A stretch of DNA of 6,997 bases from contig SVMP01000111.1 of NCBI GenBank assembly GCA_015067385.1, positions 1 through 6,997 of the forward strand. Reading direction: 5' to 3'. Shown piece after piece: positions 5,709-6,997 of the stretch. A program made the translations under genes and the position numbers. Source of the stretch: Oscillospiraceae bacterium. Its GTDB lineage: Bacteria; Bacillota; Clostridia; Oscillospirales; UBA644. The first letter of the stretch is position 1, and each line of letters opens with the position of its first letter. The notes beneath the pieces are model-generated. The model saw nothing but the letters and a program-made list of their open reading frames with translations, did not search any database and was not told the origin of the DNA.

Positions 5709-6671
5709 ATGAAAAAATTACTTATATCCCTTGTAACATTTGCAATGATGCTTTCTTTGATGGTTCCTGCTTTTGCAGAAGTATACGCAGGTGCTGATGA
5801 AGTTATCCCCGAACTTATTAAAGTTCCTCAGGCTACAAAAAAACCCGTTATCGACGGCTTTATTGAAGAATCTTTCTGGGGAGAACCCCTTATCGTTGCT
5901 AAAGCAACCTCTCGTGCCGAATCTGATCTTTTCATTCACCCCAGAGACGGTTCCTACCCCGATCTTCCCCATGCATTATCCGCTGACTCTGAAGCTTATT
6001 TCAGATGGGATGCTGACAATCTTTACATTGCTTTAAAAGTTAAGAAAGTTTACGAATCCGAAGTTGACGAAAAAGCTCTTTGGAGATCCGGTGTTGACTG
6101 TGGTCAGTTCTACATTGGTTCCGCAGATGGTACAAAGCACATTGGTTGGGGTCTTAACTCTAATCAGGACTGCCTTGACACCTATGTATGGGTATTTGAA
6201 CAGGACCTTCCCAATGCAGCTGATACTACAACCTGCGAAGAAGGTATAACCTCTCTTATCGGCACCGATGATACTTACACTTATTATGAAATGGCTATGC
6301 CCCTTTCTGACTGTCTCGGCGCTGAAGGTAAACTTGACGACAGCTATCTCTTCTCTTACGCTCTCTTCCTTCTTGGAACACATGGCTATCAGGTAGGTCA
6401 GGCTGTATTCAATGCAGATAAAACAACTGTTAACTCTCCGTTGCTCGTTTTTGCTGAAGCTCTTACAGAAGAACCCGCTGAAGAACCTGAAGTTACTGAA
6501 GAGCCCGAAGTTACCGAAGAACCTGAAGTTACTGAAGAACCCGAAGTAACCGAAGAACCCGAAGTTACTCCCGCTCCTTCCAACCCCTCTACCGCTGACG
6601 TAAGCGTTCTCTTCTATGCTCTCGCAGCTATTTCCGCTATCGGCGGCATCTCTGTTTTCAAGAGAAAATAA
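5709..6671 (+). CDS. Secreted, wall-anchored protein with CBM9/DOMON-like domain (second paralogue)
   Basis: This 320-residue protein has the same plan as the gene before it and probably a related role on the cell surface. The signal peptide is 1-23 (VPAFA end). The CBM9/DOMON-like domain runs from about 36 to 250, with KPVIDGFIEESFWGE (45-59), AYFRWDADNLYIALKV (96-111), GQFYIG (132-137) and TYYEMAMPLSDCLG (191-204). The stalk at 258-287 is five EEPEVT units. The anchor is NPSTAD (292-297), a hydrophobic helix and KRK. By my count the first 60 residues match the paralogue at 46 positions without gaps; the middle is more diverged. It lacks about ten residues of the paralogue's Asp-rich loop and has four cysteines (131, 155, 176, 202) in the domain. 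Codons are more mixed, with TTA and TTG for Leu until the shared tail. With a terminator before it and no clear promoter, expression may be by read-through or a weak promoter. Ligand unknown. Confidence 0.88.
   Translation: MKKLLISLVTFAMMLSLMVPAFAEVYAGADEVIPELIKVPQATKKPVIDGFIEESFWGEPLIVAKATSRAESDLFIHPRDGSYPDLPHALSADSEAYFRWDADNLYIALKVKKVYESEVDEKALWRSGVDCGQFYIGSADGTKHIGWGLNSNQDCLDTYVWVFEQDLPNAADTTTCEEGITSLIGTDDTYTYYEMAMPLSDCLGAEGKLDDSYLFSYALFLLGTHGYQVGQAVFNADKTTVNSPLLVFAEALTEEPAEEPEVTEEPEVTEEPEVTEEPEVTEEPEVTPAPSNPSTADVSVLFYALAAISAIGGISVFKRK
6480..6569 (+). repeat. 18-bp tandem repeat encoding EEPEVT units
   Basis: Residues 258-287 are five exact EEPEVT units with an 18-bp DNA period, compared with 15 bp in the first paralogue. 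The last unit is identical to the last unit of the other gene, so that unit is probably ancestral or was copied together with the shared 3' block. It forms an acidic stalk before the sorting signal. Confidence 0.9.
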
Positions 6672-6684
6672 TCAGTAGATAATT
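6552..6684 (+). repeat. 133-bp 3' block shared with the first paralogue (copy 2)
   Basis: This is the partner of 5487-5619, with 130 of 133 bases identical, including 13 bases past the stop codon. A further 19-base match (AAGGTATAGCTTCGGCTAT, 6696-6714) follows after a short unrelated stretch. Confidence 0.9.
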
Positions 6685-6692
6685 CTACATAC

Positions 6693-6722
6693 AAAAAGGT
6701 ATAGCTTCGGCTATGCATCTTT
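6693..6722 (+). terminator. Decayed copy of the first paralogue's terminator
   Basis: ATAGC-TTCG-GCTAT (6701-6714) keeps the core of the upstream terminator, but the outer stem has mismatches (for example 6698 with 6717 and 6696 with 6719) and no T-run follows. It probably does little; the hairpin at 6738-6772 takes over. Confidence 0.55.
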
Positions 6723-6737
6723 AGCGAAGAAAACACG

Positions 6738-6772
6738 AACACCACCAAGAAAATCTCTTTGGTGGTGTTTTT
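6738..6772 (+). terminator. Intrinsic terminator after the second surface-protein gene
   Basis: AACACCACCAA (6738-6748) and TTGGTGGTGTT (6759-6769) form a perfect 11-bp stem with a ten-base loop, ending in a run of five Ts (6768-6772). It lies 67 bases past the stop codon. Confidence 0.88.
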
Positions 6773-6794
6773 CTGTCGGTGGAAACTTACGAAA

Positions 6795-6838
6795 GGCTCC
6801 CTCTGGGAGGGAGCTGGCGCCGCAGGCGACTGAGGGAG
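6795..6838 (+). repeat. REP-like intergenic hairpin element, copy A
   Basis: GCTCCCTC (6796-6803) and GAGGGAGC (6807-6814) form an 8-bp hairpin with a three-base loop. It is followed by a second, imperfect hairpin (GCGCC/GGCG, about 6816-6829) and then by a second GAGGGAG (6832-6838) that could pair with the first arm instead. I recall very similar GC-rich elements scattered between genes in Oscillospiraceae genomes. Nothing coding is seen from 6672 to the window end. Confidence 0.7.
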
Positions 6839-6879
6839 AGAGCGTTACAAAAGAATCAATCTAAACTTTAAGTCACGCA

Positions 6880-6926
6880 GGCTCCTTCCACCACTTCGTG
6901 GTCTCCCCTTCCTCTCGGAGGAAGGC
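6880..6926 (-). repeat. REP-like intergenic hairpin element, copy B (inverted)
   Basis: Read on the minus strand it has the same plan as copy A: an 8-bp hairpin with a three-base loop (CCTTCCTC 6907-6914 with GAGGAAGG 6918-6925), then a small hairpin (ACCAC 6890-6894 with GTGGT 6898-6902), then a repeat of the GGAAGG arm (6884-6889). The base sequence differs, but the layout and the A-rich flank match. The pair faces opposite ways across a 41-base spacer. Confidence 0.6.
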
Positions 6927-6958
6927 TTTTGCGCGCTGTTCCTCTGCGGATAGTGGGT

Positions 6959-6974
6959 TCGGGCTTCTGCCCGA
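6959..6974. repeat. Short hairpin near the window end
   Basis: TCGGGC (6959-6964) and GCCCGA (6969-6974) form a 6-bp stem with a TTCT loop. It may belong to the same repeat cluster or to a feature beyond the window. No U-run follows. Confidence 0.4.
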
Positions 6975-6997
6975 TATTGTCCCAACGTGAGCGCAGG

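Noticed and set aside
5382..6569. Tandem repeats considered as a CRISPR-like array
   Set aside because: The units are 15 or 18 bp, directly joined with no spacers, and in frame within coding sequence.
5303..6583. Two minus-strand open frames (5303-5518 and 6398-6583) encoding TSGSV and TSGSS repeats
   Set aside because: These repeats are the reverse complement of the EPEVT/EEPEVT repeats. The tandem DNA keeps all frames open, so they are by-products.

Overview
The window looks like chromosome from an AT-rich, low-GC Gram-positive bacterium, most likely a gut-type clostridium (Oscillospiraceae-like). The evidence is a MazF/EndoA very close to the Bacillus subtilis protein, a clostridial-style class A penicillin-binding protein with a cysteine-rich tail, NPxT-type cell-wall sorting signals, and an intergenic hairpin repeat of a kind I recall from such genomes. 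The taxonomy is an inference.

Layout. Positions 1-229 hold what may be the 3' end of an unrecognised plus-strand gene and a perfect hairpin that can end transcription from both sides. Positions 230-3748 (minus) encode a 1172-residue bifunctional peptidoglycan synthase with its own consensus promoter (3825-3853) and a hairpin at the start of its mRNA. Positions 3976-4353 (minus) encode a MazF-family endoribonuclease with no antitoxin gene beside it. A 239-base divergent intergenic region carries palindromes, three TTGACAAAAA copies and a strong promoter (4515-4543). Positions 4593-5606 and 5709-6671 (plus) are two tandem paralogues. Each has a signal peptide, one CBM9/DOMON-like beta-sandwich domain, a Glu/Pro/Val/Thr repeat stalk and an identical NPSTAD sorting signal. 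The last 326 bases hold a decayed terminator copy, a real terminator, and an inverted pair of REP-like hairpin elements.

How the genes relate. The synthase builds the wall, and the two CBM9-like proteins are probably sortase-anchored to it, where they may bind glycan or another ligand. The first paralogue shows strict codon bias, a consensus promoter and a 5' mRNA hairpin, so it is probably abundant. A terminator separates it from the second paralogue, for which I see no clear promoter. The most striking signal is a 133-bp block at the 3' ends of the two paralogues, including 13 bases past the stop codon. It differs at only 3 positions although the rest of the genes has diverged, which points to gene conversion. 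The neighbouring repeat stalks expanded separately, as 5-residue units in one and mainly 6-residue units in the other. I did not find a clearly new enzymatic or defence system.
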